A DNA stretch of 46,541 nt from Anaerolineae bacterium (GCA_011192015.1 DUET01000078.1:78854-125394); one strand, 5' to 3'. Shown: positions 35,974-43,536, numbered from the stretch's first letter. The notes: generated by a model from the sequence alone, not told the origin. Translations and numbers: made by a program.

Positions 35974-38900
35974 TTATGAATGATCTTCTTGACGGCTCAA
36001 CGCTACGCTCAATTCCTCATCTTCGAAACGATGCTCAGCCTTATGCTCCCCGGACGGCGAATCGCTCTCCTCCAAACGATCCGCCAGTGTTTCCGTCATC
36101 ACGTACTGCTGATGCATTGCAATAGCCTGGCCAAGTTTCTCGCTTGCTTTGAATTGCACCACGATGCGATCATCCACTTTCAGATCGGCGTCCTTGCGCA
36201 TGGATTGCACACGCCGAACGAACTCGCGCATCAAACCTTCCGCTTCCAATTCCGAAGACAATGTCGTATCCAGAGCGGCCACATAGCCCGATTCTGCCAC
36301 GGCCGAGAAACCTGCGTGCGCCTCGAAGCGAACTTCCACTTCTTCGGGAAGGATCTCCAGGCGCTCCCCATCCAGATCGACATCGATGGCTTCTCCCTCC
36401 AACAAGGCTTCCGCCGATTGCATCGCGTCCAATTCGAGAATCGCCTTCCTCAATTTCGGGAAGCGTGGACCATACTTCTGGCCAAGCTGTTGGGGCAGCG
36501 GGTGCAATTGATAGGTCACGACATCCGAGGCGGCATCCAACAAACGAATCTGCTTTACGTTCAACTCATCCTTGATCAGATCCGCAAATTGATCGATCAC
36601 TTCACGCTCCTCGGATGCGCCCACGGCAAACGCCGCCTCCGCCAAAGGTTGCCGAACCTTGATGTTGGCACTGTTGCGCGCGGCATGGCCCAGGGAGACC
36701 ATGCGCATCACCAATGCCATCTGCTTGTTCAGGCGTTCATCGAACTTCGCGTGATCTCTTTCGGGCCAATCGCAATGATGAACGCTCTGCGGCGCCTTCT
36801 CGTCGATGCTGCGAACCAGATTCTGGTAAATCGCCTCGCTCACGAACGGCACAAACGGCGCCAGCAGCTTCGCCAGCGCGACCATGGTGCGATGGAGCGT
36901 GCTGTAGGCAGCATGCTTATCGGCGTCCCCGGCCTCGCTCTGGCCACGTTTCGCCCAGAAACGTCTCCGCCCGCGTCGTAGATACCAATTGCTCAGATCA
37001 TCCACGAATCGGGCCAGGCTTGCTGTGGCATGGTTGGGCTCGTATTGATTCATATGATCCGTTACATCCGTGATTAACTCCTGAAGACGTGATTCGATCC
37101 ATCGATCGAGAACCGTATACGCTGCACTTCGTTTTTCATCGGGAACCCAGCCATCGATGCGAGCATAGGTGGCAAGGAAGCTGTATACATTCCAAAGCGG
37201 GATCAGAAATTGCCGCCGGACCTCATCTGCAAGGTGATAGCCGAAATGCAAATCCTTCTCCGGTTTGTGATGGCAGTACATCCAGCGCATGACATCAACG
37301 CCCATCTTATCCGCAGCCTCATTAAACTCGATGGCGTTGCCCCAGGATTTATGCATCTCACGGCCATCTTCCGCGAGCAGTGTTCCGTAGGTGAAGACAT
37401 CCTTGAATGGAGCTTTCCGCTCCAGTATGGTGCTCATCGCCAGCAGGCTGTAGAACCAATTGCGGAACTGCCCAGGGAAACTCTCCGAGATCAGATCGGC
37501 CGGGAACCATTTGTTCCAATACTTACGATCCTCGTCATAGCGAAGTGTGCTCATTCCCACAATGCCGGCATCTAACCAGGGATCACCCACATCCGGGATC
37601 CGACTGATCTTCTCACCGCATTGGCTGCATGCGATCTTGATCGCATCCACGTAGGGGCGGTGTGGGCTGTGCCCATCGAACGTTTCCCACCCTTCCACCG
37701 CACGTTCTTCGAGTTCCTCCCGGCTTCCGATCACATCGAAATTCCCGCAAGATTGGCATTCGAAGATGGGCAGGGACAATCCCCAATAACGCTTCTTGGA
37801 AATCATCCAATCATCCATGTTCCGCAGCCAATCCAGCTCACGCTCGAATCCGAATGCCGGATACCAGCGCGTTCCATCGATGACCACTTCCATAATCTGA
37901 TAGCGAAGGTTGCGCTCCTTCTCCTTGGGCGTGACCTTCTCATATGGCTTGCCCATCTTTTCGCCCATGGAGATAAACCATTCATCCACCAACCTGAAGA
38001 CCAGTTCCTCATCGCAGCGCCAGCAGACAGGATAGCGATGCGTGTAATCTTCGATGGCGTAGGTCAAATCCTTCTTGGTCAGATCTTCAAAGATGGGTTG
38101 AGCGGTATCATGCACACTCATTCCGGTCAACCAATCGAATCCTTCCAAAAACACCCCGCCCTCGTTCAACGGCGCGATGGCCGGCAGTTCGAACTCCTTG
38201 CCCAACGCAAAGTCCTCGGCTCCGCACCCAGGCGCGATGTGAACGATGCCCGTACCCTCCTCTTCGCCTACCTCATCCCACAGGATGACCCGGTGGGCTT
38301 CCGGTCCACCATGGCTCATCTGAGCGGGCAGTTCGTCAAAGGGGCCATCATAGGTCCATCCTTCCATCTCTCGGCCCAGAATTTCTTCCTCAACCCGGTA
38401 ATCTCCCTTGAGCATGTGCAGCGTTTGTGAACTCAAGTAGAAGATCTGATCCTTCTGCCGAACACGCGCGTAGCTCAATTCAGGTCCCACAGCTGCGGCA
38501 ACGTTGCTCGTCAGAGTCCAGGGCGTGGTCGTCCAGACCAGAAGACTCTCGCCCGGCCGATCCCGCAAGGGGAAGCGAAGCGTGATGCTGGGATGCGTCA
38601 GCTCTCGATACCCTTCGGTGACGATTTCGTGTTGGCTCAATCCCGTACCACATCGCCCACACCAGGGCATCACATCTCTGCCCTTGTAGATCCATCCACG
38701 TTCGTGGCAGGATTTCAACACTTGCCAGATCGTGTAGTTGTTTTCCTCCGAGAAGGTGAAATAGGAGCCTCCCATCTCGCGCATGCCTAACCGGCCGATG
38801 ATGCTTTCCACCGTCCCGCTGACCGGCCCCTCTGGCCCCTCACTTGTGATCAACTGCATCGGATCTTCACCCAACAAACGTCCAAGCTCTCGCAGGAAGT

Positions 38901-39345
38901 CGGGATCATTCCAGTCCATCCAGTATCCAAGCCGGATGCTTTGTTCGGTTTGGACGGCCGCGTATTCCAGAACGCGCTGCTTGCAGAGAATCACGAACTC
39001 CGCCAGCCCGTGAGCTTCGATGTCGCGCTTCGTCTGGAAGCCCATTTCGCGTTCGACATTGACCTCCACCCAAAGTCCCTGGCAATCGAAACCATTCTGG
39101 TAGCGCGTGTGATGTCCCTGCATCGCTTTCAGCCGATGGAAGACATCCTTGTAGGTTCGACCCCACCCATGATGTACTCCCATGGGATTGTTGGCCGTAA
39201 TAGGGCCATCGATGAAGGACCATTGAGGTCCTTCGGCGCGCAGCTTCCTCAACTCTTGGAAAGCCTCGATACGCTCCCAGAATTCAAGGATCTCATGCTC
39301 CTGCTTCACAAAGTCGATTTGATTGGGAACGGGTTTGAACATCAT
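35974..39345 (-). CDS. ileS: Isoleucyl-tRNA synthetase, type 2 with altered GXHH signature
   Basis: Charges tRNA-Ile. The protein is 1123 residues, the size of eukaryote-like (type 2) IleRS. The first class I signature, normally HXGH, reads Gly-Val-His-His at 56-59 inside TANNPMGVHHGWGRT. The second, normally KMSKS, reads EMHKS (663-667, in GREMHKSWGN). The CP1 editing domain is present (WTTTPWTLTSN at 271-281), as are zinc-like pairs WCGRCG (228-233) and CQSCG (530-534). The anticodon-binding domain and a C-terminal extension complete the length. A 28-residue insert near 160-188 is unusual. GXHH-bearing type 2 IleRS is known to me as strongly mupirocin resistant. It follows alaX by five bases, under an Ile T-box. 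Confidence 0.95.
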   Translation of the reverse strand: MMFKPVPNQIDFVKQEHEILEFWERIEAFQELRKLRAEGPQWSFIDGPITANNPMGVHHGWGRTYKDVFHRLKAMQGHHTRYQNGFDCQGLWVEVNVEREMGFQTKRDIEAHGLAEFVILCKQRVLEYAAVQTEQSIRLGYWMDWNDPDFLRELGRLLGEDPMQLITSEGPEGPVSGTVESIIGRLGMREMGGSYFTFSEENNYTIWQVLKSCHERGWIYKGRDVMPWCGRCGTGLSQHEIVTEGYRELTHPSITLRFPLRDRPGESLLVWTTTPWTLTSNVAAAVGPELSYARVRQKDQIFYLSSQTLHMLKGDYRVEEEILGREMEGWTYDGPFDELPAQMSHGGPEAHRVILWDEVGEEEGTGIVHIAPGCGAEDFALGKEFELPAIAPLNEGGVFLEGFDWLTGMSVHDTAQPIFEDLTKKDLTYAIEDYTHRYPVCWRCDEELVFRLVDEWFISMGEKMGKPYEKVTPKEKERNLRYQIMEVVIDGTRWYPAFGFERELDWLRNMDDWMISKKRYWGLSLPIFECQSCGNFDVIGSREELEERAVEGWETFDGHSPHRPYVDAIKIACSQCGEKISRIPDVGDPWLDAGIVGMSTLRYDEDRKYWNKWFPADLISESFPGQFRNWFYSLLAMSTILERKAPFKDVFTYGTLLAEDGREMHKSWGNAIEFNEAADKMGVDVMRWMYCHHKPEKDLHFGYHLADEVRRQFLIPLWNVYSFLATYARIDGWVPDEKRSAAYTVLDRWIESRLQELITDVTDHMNQYEPNHATASLARFVDDLSNWYLRRGRRRFWAKRGQSEAGDADKHAAYSTLHRTMVALAKLLAPFVPFVSEAIYQNLVRSIDEKAPQSVHHCDWPERDHAKFDERLNKQMALVMRMVSLGHAARNSANIKVRQPLAEAAFAVGASEEREVIDQFADLIKDELNVKQIRLLDAASDVVTYQLHPLPQQLGQKYGPRFPKLRKAILELDAMQSAEALLEGEAIDVDLDGERLEILPEEVEVRFEAHAGFSAVAESGYVAALDTTLSSELEAEGLMREFVRRVQSMRKDADLKVDDRIVVQFKASEKLGQAIAMHQQYVMTETLADRLEESDSPSGEHKAEHRFEDEELSVALSRQEDHS

Positions 39346-39350
39346 TCACC

Positions 39351-40061
39351 TCACACCTGAAGGGCTACAACGATTCGCTTGTTGATCGCTCCCTTGCTCT
39401 TATAATCCACAATTCGCAATGGCCCCACTTCACGGGTATTTCCAACATGGGTTCCACCATCGGCTTGCAGGTCCAAACCGATAATTTCCACCACCCGCAC
39501 TTGCTGGATTCCTTTGGGGAGTAGGTCGATCTTCGTTCGGATGAGATCAGGGATTTTAAAAGCCTCTTCCCTTGGCAGTATCCGAGTCTGAATCGTCCGT
39601 GCTTCGGCAACTTCTGCGTTGATGCTCTTTTCGATCTCTTCGACGAGATCCTTGCGCATGTGTTCAAACTCGAAATCCATGCGTCCACGAAGGGGTTCCA
39701 TGTTGCCTCCGGTGACACTGGCGCCATAATCCCGCCAGATCACGCCGCATAGAATGTGCATGGCAGTGTGCGTGCGCATGAGTTGATAGCGGCGTTCCCA
39801 ATCCAGTATTCCGCTGACCCCCATCCCGGTATCGGGCGGATCACCTTCGACTTGATGCCACACTTCGCCATCCCGTCTCCTCACAGAGACCACCTTCCAA
39901 CTCCAGTCGTCCGTGTCCAAAACACCCTTATCGCTGGGTTGTCCTCCCCCTCCCGGGTAGAATGCGGTTCGATCCAGGACAACTCCCGATGCCCCCACTC
40001 CGACAATTTTCGCCTCGAAGGTCTTTTGGTATGCATCTTCCAGAAAAATCAATTCCGTCAT
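39351..40061 (-). CDS. AlaX-type trans-editing protein
   Basis: A 236-residue homologue of the free alanyl-tRNA-editing proteins that remove wrong amino acids (classically Ser) from tRNA-Ala. The N-terminal barrel has DRTAFYPGGGGQPSDKG and the zinc-binding HTAMH (HxxxH) follows at about 87-91. The second zinc motif, Cys-x3-His in classic members, reads DGGTH, so Asp replaces the Cys; TREVG follows as usual. The ATG at 40061 with GAGGGG upstream is the start; a longer frame to 40205 runs through the T-box and is not real. The gene is under an isoleucine T-box with ileS, so its substrate may not be Ala-tRNA. Confidence 0.86.
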   Translation of the reverse strand: MTELIFLEDAYQKTFEAKIVGVGASGVVLDRTAFYPGGGGQPSDKGVLDTDDWSWKVVSVRRRDGEVWHQVEGDPPDTGMGVSGILDWERRYQLMRTHTAMHILCGVIWRDYGASVTGGNMEPLRGRMDFEFEHMRKDLVEEIEKSINAEVAEARTIQTRILPREEAFKIPDLIRTKIDLLPKGIQQVRVVEIIGLDLQADGGTHVGNTREVGPLRIVDYKSKGAINKRIVVALQV

Positions 40062-40104
40062 GGTGATTCCCCTCAACCCTTGAGCCCGTGGTTCCTGTGG
40101 ACTC

Positions 40105-40385
40105 AAAAGAAAAAGCTCCCGTCCTCCAGGGACGAGAGCCGACACGACTCCCGCGGTACCACCCTGATACCCGTTTTCACGGGCTCTCAGTAGGATACGA
40201 CCCAATTGCTGGGTTTATATCCTTGCCCTCGCTAACGGTGGGCAAATCCGTCTTCCTTACTCGCGATCATTACCACTTTCAGGTTGCGGCTTCGGAGGGA
40301 TTTTCCATCCGCCAGGCTGTCCCGGCTCACACCGCCCCGGGTTCGCTTTCAGCCTGTGTCGAATCTACTCTTCTCCATCAACGCC
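40105..40385 (-). promoter_or_regulatory. T-box leader with isoleucine specifier (ATC)
   Basis: A tRNA-sensing leader upstream of alaX-ileS. Reading 5' to 3' on the minus strand: GGAG base, the AAGAGTAG loop-E strand of the specifier loop (40371-40365), the distal stem CAGGCTG/CAGCCTG enclosing AGCGA and GGTGTGAG, then the opposite specifier strand GGAAAATCC, where ATC (40301-40299) is in the codon position. The conserved T-box GGGTGGTACCGCGG is at 40164-40151. A ten-pair terminator stem with TTTTTCTTTT ends at 40105. Uncharged tRNA-Ile should pair with the specifier and T-box to allow read-through. Confidence 0.93.
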
Positions 40386-40412
40386 TTTTGGGTGAATGAA
40401 TTTGTTTCGCCG

Positions 40413-40441
40413 ATTATGCCATAGATGCTTGACGAGGTCAA
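40413..40441 (-). promoter_or_regulatory. Sigma-70 promoter of the T-box operon
   Basis: TTGACC (40441-40436), a 17-base spacer, and CATAAT (40418-40413), with the predicted start about 20 bases before the T-box base stem. It overlaps the end of the RNase HI-like gene. Confidence 0.75.
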
Positions 40442-40872
40442 TGACCCAGGATTTTGACGCTTTCACTGCGCTCCTGATGGACAAAACGGATTTCTCCAAA
40501 GCGCTTGGTCAAAGGTAACGCCTCATCGCGCAGTTCGCGCAGGCGCGGATTCTTCGTCTTCCAGTTTCCGGCCACCTGATTCAGGACTAACTTGCTGTCT
40601 CCCTTGATCAGCAATGCGATTTTCTTCGCATCTATTCCTTTCTTGCGAAGACGCTTCAACAACCCGCGCAATCCCTGAATCAGGGATCGATATTCCGCCT
40701 CGTTGTTCGTGCCTTCGCCCCAAACCATGCGCTGAACGGGTTCTTGTTTCAATCCCCTGCTGGTCAACCAATAGGAGCCATATGTCGGTCCGGGATTACC
40801 CTTGCTGCCACCATCGAACACCAGGGTAACTTTCAACCGGCGCTCTGCTCTCGATCCAGTTCTGGCGGCCAT
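40438..40872 (-). CDS. RNase HI-like protein
   Basis: A 144-residue ribonuclease H fold that would cut RNA in RNA-DNA hybrids. The catalytic acidic residues are visible: Asp in VFDGGSKGNPGP, Glu in TNNEAEYRSLIQGL, Asp in LIKGDSKLVLNQV. The usual late His/Asp strand is less clear (REIRFVHQ-like region), as in short archaeal or Bacillus YpdQ-type RNase HI. The ATG at 40872 has AGGAG eight bases upstream and avoids overlap with the previous gene; the frame continues to 41001. It lies 32 bases after the metallo-hydrolase gene. Confidence 0.87.
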   Translation of the reverse strand: MAARTGSRAERRLKVTLVFDGGSKGNPGPTYGSYWLTSRGLKQEPVQRMVWGEGTNNEAEYRSLIQGLRGLLKRLRKKGIDAKKIALLIKGDSKLVLNQVAGNWKTKNPRLRELRDEALPLTKRFGEIRFVHQERSESVKILGH

Positions 40873-40904
40873 GTGTTCTCCTAATCGTGCCCATCCACCC
40901 AGCA

Positions 40905-41738
40905 TCAACTTGATGCGTAATTCCTGTGATAGAGAGCTGCGAGATTGCGTCGGTGGAGATCCTCCGCCAGACCATTGAGCAGGATACGGCTCTTGCCGCA
41001 TTGTTCAACGTCAACCGTAGCCAAGTATCCCTCCGGATCTCTGCGCCGTGAAGCCTTGCGCGTTTCCTTGGCAATTGTTGCAAGATAATTCAGATTGGCG
41101 CGTACCGCGCTCTGAACCTCTCCCCTCAGGATCACGTCGCCATGCCCCTGGACCAGGCTCTCGAGGTTGAGCTTCGGTATGCGCTTCATGCTCGCTGCCA
41201 AGATGTCCGGATCCCCATCCACAATGAAGGGCACCGGCAACATGGCATCGCCTGAGAAAAGTACACGATCCTCCAACACCAGAACTCCAACGCCATCGGG
41301 GCTGTGGCCCGGCAGGGGGAGAAGCTTCAAGGTCCGCTTCCCAATCTTGATGCTCAGAGAGCCATCGTTAAAAACGATGGATGGAAGCACGATCTCCACG
41401 TCCCGCATTTCTCGGTTGTGTTGTTTGGCGATGTCCAAGGCTTCACGCCCACGCGTGTCCAATAGGTCACGGCAAGCACGATCCCCCAAGATGGTGGCGT
41501 TCTCGAACCAGCAATTTCCCAATGTGTGGTCCGCATGATAATGCGTGTTGATCACATAGCGGATCGGGCTGTTCAAGCGCCTCTCGATGTAATTCCGCAT
41601 CTCGATCGTTTCGGAGGGAACTGGCAGCGTGTCGATAACGACAGACCATTCCGGCCCCACGATTACGCCCGCATTGACCTGGGCATAGACCTCGCTGGTG
41701 AAGACGTATACGCTATCCGCCACACGTTCGCGAACCAT
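40905..41738 (-). CDS. Metallo-beta-lactamase-fold hydrolase
   Basis: A 277-residue protein of the MBL superfamily. The metal motif reads THYHADHTLGN (HxHxDH); further ligands are GHSPDGVGVLV and FSGDAMLPVPF, with LVQGHGDVI near the end. The N-terminus GVIVGPEWSVVIDT is typical of the glyoxalase II/quinone-linked subgroup. The specific substrate cannot be read off. The last 60 residues form a helical tail with several Arg. GGAGG precedes the ATG, and a promoter lies 40 bases upstream. Confidence 0.88.
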   Translation of the reverse strand: MVRERVADSVYVFTSEVYAQVNAGVIVGPEWSVVIDTLPVPSETIEMRNYIERRLNSPIRYVINTHYHADHTLGNCWFENATILGDRACRDLLDTRGREALDIAKQHNREMRDVEIVLPSIVFNDGSLSIKIGKRTLKLLPLPGHSPDGVGVLVLEDRVLFSGDAMLPVPFIVDGDPDILAASMKRIPKLNLESLVQGHGDVILRGEVQSAVRANLNYLATIAKETRKASRRRDPEGYLATVDVEQCGKSRILLNGLAEDLHRRNLAALYHRNYASS

Positions 41739-41775
41739 TCATCCTCCGAAGGTAATTCTCCACTGACCGCGCCGA

Positions 41776-41805
41776 AGGATAGCACAGGCATGGATTGCGA
41801 GTCAA
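41776..41805 (-). promoter_or_regulatory. Sigma-70 promoter of the MBL-fold gene
   Basis: TTGACT (41805-41800), an 18-base spacer and TATCCT (41781-41776). The predicted start gives a leader of about 30 bases. Confidence 0.6.
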
Positions 41806-41909
41806 GAATATTTTACATAAGTTAAGTAATGTTGGGAATACTGCCTGGAATGGCAAGGCCAGCCCTAGGGCTGACCCCTAACGCGCTCATTGAAATGACC
41901 CATGGGTCG

Positions 41910-42416
41910 TCAACTCAAATGGCGATGGAGATCCTCGCAACGTTCGCACGCCATGGATGGAGTAACTTGGAAATCATCCGCGATGGCCTCAGGTTTTTGA
42001 TCCGATCCATTGCGGTTATGAACGAAATTTGACGGCATCAGAATCGCCCGAGCGAAGTAATCTGCTGAATCTCGAAGTTCCGGCAGGAATACATCGGCTA
42101 AACCCATTGCTCTTCCATGCCGGCTCGTCAGCAATGCGCTCAGCATCTCTCGTGCTAATGCGTAGCGTCTTTCGTTTGGTTCCAAATCTAAACGCACGAA
42201 GATATTACCCCGCTGTGTCAGAGGCCTTGCGAAGGTTGCATCCCACAGATTGGATCTCATGTCTACCACGCCAAAATCATCTTGGTAGAGCTCGGGGGGA
42301 TGATTGAGCAACTCTTCTACAGGAACAGGAGGCTCAGCAATTCCCATATACTCCACCAGACCAAGCGCGATCGTATCGAGAAACCACTCGCGCTCCTTCC
42401 GGGTGATGGGTATCAT
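41910..42416 (-). CDS. ImmA/IrrE-like protein with lost zinc motif
   Basis: A 168-residue protein with the overall plan of ImmA/IrrE (DUF955) metallopeptidases, which cleave regulators. The segment NERRYALAREMLSALL occupies the place of the usual FTLAHELGH helix, so the two His of HExxH are replaced (Ala-Arg-Glu-Met-Leu). The following DYFARAILMPSNFV matches the family's AxxFAxxLLMP helix. With the zinc ligands missing, peptidase activity is unlikely; a binding or sensing role is more plausible. The ATG overlaps the stop of the 96-residue gene by four bases, so the two are made together. Assignment rests on fold pattern. Confidence 0.68.
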   Translation of the reverse strand: MIPITRKEREWFLDTIALGLVEYMGIAEPPVPVEELLNHPPELYQDDFGVVDMRSNLWDATFARPLTQRGNIFVRLDLEPNERRYALAREMLSALLTSRHGRAMGLADVFLPELRDSADYFARAILMPSNFVHNRNGSDQKPEAIADDFQVTPSMACERCEDLHRHLS

Positions 42417-42703
42417 GCAACCTGCTCCTGATCCGCGCGGCTGTCACGAGGAAGCAGGCCCTCGAGCGGAGACGGCATCTTGATGCTGACTTCTGCCTCT
42501 TCTGCTGCCTTCACAATCCGGTAGGCATACATGGCATATTCAGCGAAGCTGCTCGCCTCCAACTGGGCCAAATTAGCTCGCATCTCTGGTGCGAATTCGC
42601 ACTCGCTCAGAACATCACTGATCCTTCCATCGTTGAACGAGATCACCACAGAGGGATCAACGATCGATCGAGCAACCAGGTGGTTCAAGGCTTTCATCGA
42701 CAT
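42413..42703 (-). CDS. 96-residue protein, RiPP-leader-like helix bundle
   Basis: Function unknown. The stretch HLVARSIVDPSVVISFNDG, then a spacer, FAPEMRANLAQLEASS and FAEYAMYAYRIV, follows the layout 'helix - xDP - helix - L..LE' seen in Os/Franean1_4349-type leader domains of some RiPP precursors, but the match is weak and made by eye. There is a single Cys (SECEF) and an acidic tail rich in Asp/Glu/Gln. The ATG at 42703 has GGAG seven bases upstream; the frame extends to 42817 without a better site. It is cotranscribed with the ImmA-like gene and lies downstream of the two identical micropeptide genes. Confidence 0.6.
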   Translation of the reverse strand: MSMKALNHLVARSIVDPSVVISFNDGRISDVLSECEFAPEMRANLAQLEASSFAEYAMYAYRIVKAAEEAEVSIKMPSPLEGLLPRDSRADQEQVA

Positions 42704-42786
42704 GTCTAATCTCCATTCACAATCACGATCACGTTTCGATCCACGGTTTCCAACACGCTTCTCTTTCAGGAAAAATCGTCGTACTG

Positions 42787-42797
42787 ATGACTTTCGT
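42787..42797 (-). repeat. Leader motif, copy 2 (before the 96-residue gene)
   Basis: ACGAAAGTCAT, 84 bases before the ATG at 42703. The same 11 bases are at 43164-43174. After each copy, GCGTG and then TGGATCGAAA occur in the same order with different spacing, which points to an old duplication of the upstream region. Confidence 0.5.
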
Positions 42798-42877
42798 ACC
42801 CAGCCCCGGCCAACCACTTACTCAGGCTGTTCCAACCAGAATCTAGTTAAATTGCAGAAGGGTATATTGGACCCCCC

Positions 42878-42895
42878 ATGGCTCGGCTTAGCCAT
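42878..42895 (-). other. Small leader hairpin
   Basis: ATGGCT and AGCCAT form a six-pair stem with a six-base loop between the second micropeptide and the 96-residue gene. No T tract follows. Confidence 0.35.
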
Positions 42896-42905
42896 TTGAG
42901 CTGTC

Positions 42906-42929
42906 GATCTCGATTTCCCCATCGAGATC
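42906..42929 (-). other. Hairpin after micropeptide copy 2
   Basis: GATCTCGAT and ATCGAGATC form a perfect nine-pair stem with loop GGGGAA, 29 bases past the stop of the second micropeptide. No T tract follows. It could be an attenuation, processing or stabilising structure between the peptide genes and the 96-residue gene. Confidence 0.5.
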
Positions 42930-42957
42930 CAAGATTTCCTATCTTGTTAATCCTTGC

Positions 42958-42996
42958 CTACATGCTTCCTACGCCCTGATCTCTTGGGCTTTTCAT
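42958..42996 (-). CDS. 12-residue micropeptide gene, copy 2
   Basis: Encodes MKSPRDQGVGSM, ending TAG. GGAG stands seven bases before the ATG. Its protein is identical to that of copy 1 at 43061-43099, while three bases differ, each at a third codon position (Lys2, Gly8, Val9). The flanking DNA outside the frame is not similar, so what is preserved is the peptide. Too short for gene finders. No signal peptide or Cys. Whether it is a secreted signal, a RiPP core, a regulatory leader peptide or a toxin-type peptide is unknown. Confidence 0.68.
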   Translation of the reverse strand: MKSPRDQGVGSM

Positions 42997-43060
42997 TGTG
43001 GCCTCCAATGAATAATGGTTACACTCGAAATGATCCTTACAATATTCGTGTTGCGGCCAG

Positions 43061-43099
43061 CTACATGCTTCCAACACCCTGATCTCTTGGGCTCTTCAT
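43061..43099 (-). CDS. 12-residue micropeptide gene, copy 1
   Basis: Encodes MKSPRDQGVGSM, ending TAG. AAGGAG lies seven bases before the ATG. The start is 103 bases upstream of copy 2's. Composition is basic at the start with a flexible Gly/Ser tail. The gene follows the STAND-BTAD regulator on the same strand after about 0.45 kb, and a repeated leader motif lies 65 bases before the start. Two identical peptides with only silent changes are hard to explain unless translation matters. Confidence 0.7.
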   Translation of the reverse strand: MKSPRDQGVGSM

Positions 43100-43163
43100 G
43101 ATGTACTCCTTTCCCTTAGATCAGATTGTCGAGGACAGGATTTCGATCCATTCACGCCTTCTC

Positions 43164-43174
43164 ATGACTTTCGT
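43164..43174 (-). repeat. Leader motif, copy 1 (before micropeptide 1)
   Basis: ACGAAAGTCAT preceded by GGGTGGC, 65 bases before the micropeptide ATG at 43099. The partner copy is at 42787-42797. Confidence 0.5.
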
Positions 43175-43536
43175 GCCACCCCTCCTGAGGGTTTTCCGGC
43201 TTGCTCAACCATGATGCGGCTTGTTCAGTGCCCTGGATCGATGGGTTCGCTTCTCGAGCGGGATCTCTCCCTTTCGGATTCCCATATCCTCGTGTGACAA
43301 ACATACTCCAGATCTATCAGCAGATTCTCAGCAAATTTCAACAGAGGTTGAATAGCGTGCTATCCACTTCCCCATGGATATATACAGATCCTCAAGTAAT
43401 TTCTATCTTTTACATCGCTTAATGCCCGCCTACTTCCTGTCTCATATACAAACACTCTTCTAATCAACTCGTTGTCATGTTTTCGAAGATTGATCGGGCT
43501 CTCGATATCGTAGTTATGGATGAAATTGGGGGGGTG

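Noticed and set aside
40062-40205. N-terminal extension of the alaX frame.
   Set aside because: It translates the T-box sequence and terminator; the ATG at 40061 has a proper ribosome-binding site.
43121-43165. A 14-codon minus-strand frame (MRRREWIEILSSTI) behind AGGAGG.
   Set aside because: The site is 15 bases from the ATG and the frame has no second copy or other support.
43152-43304. A 50-codon minus-strand frame (starting MFVTRGYGNPKGRDP) between the regulator and micropeptide 1.
   Set aside because: GGAG lies one base before the ATG, too close to work, codon use is not gene-like, and the leader motif lies inside it.
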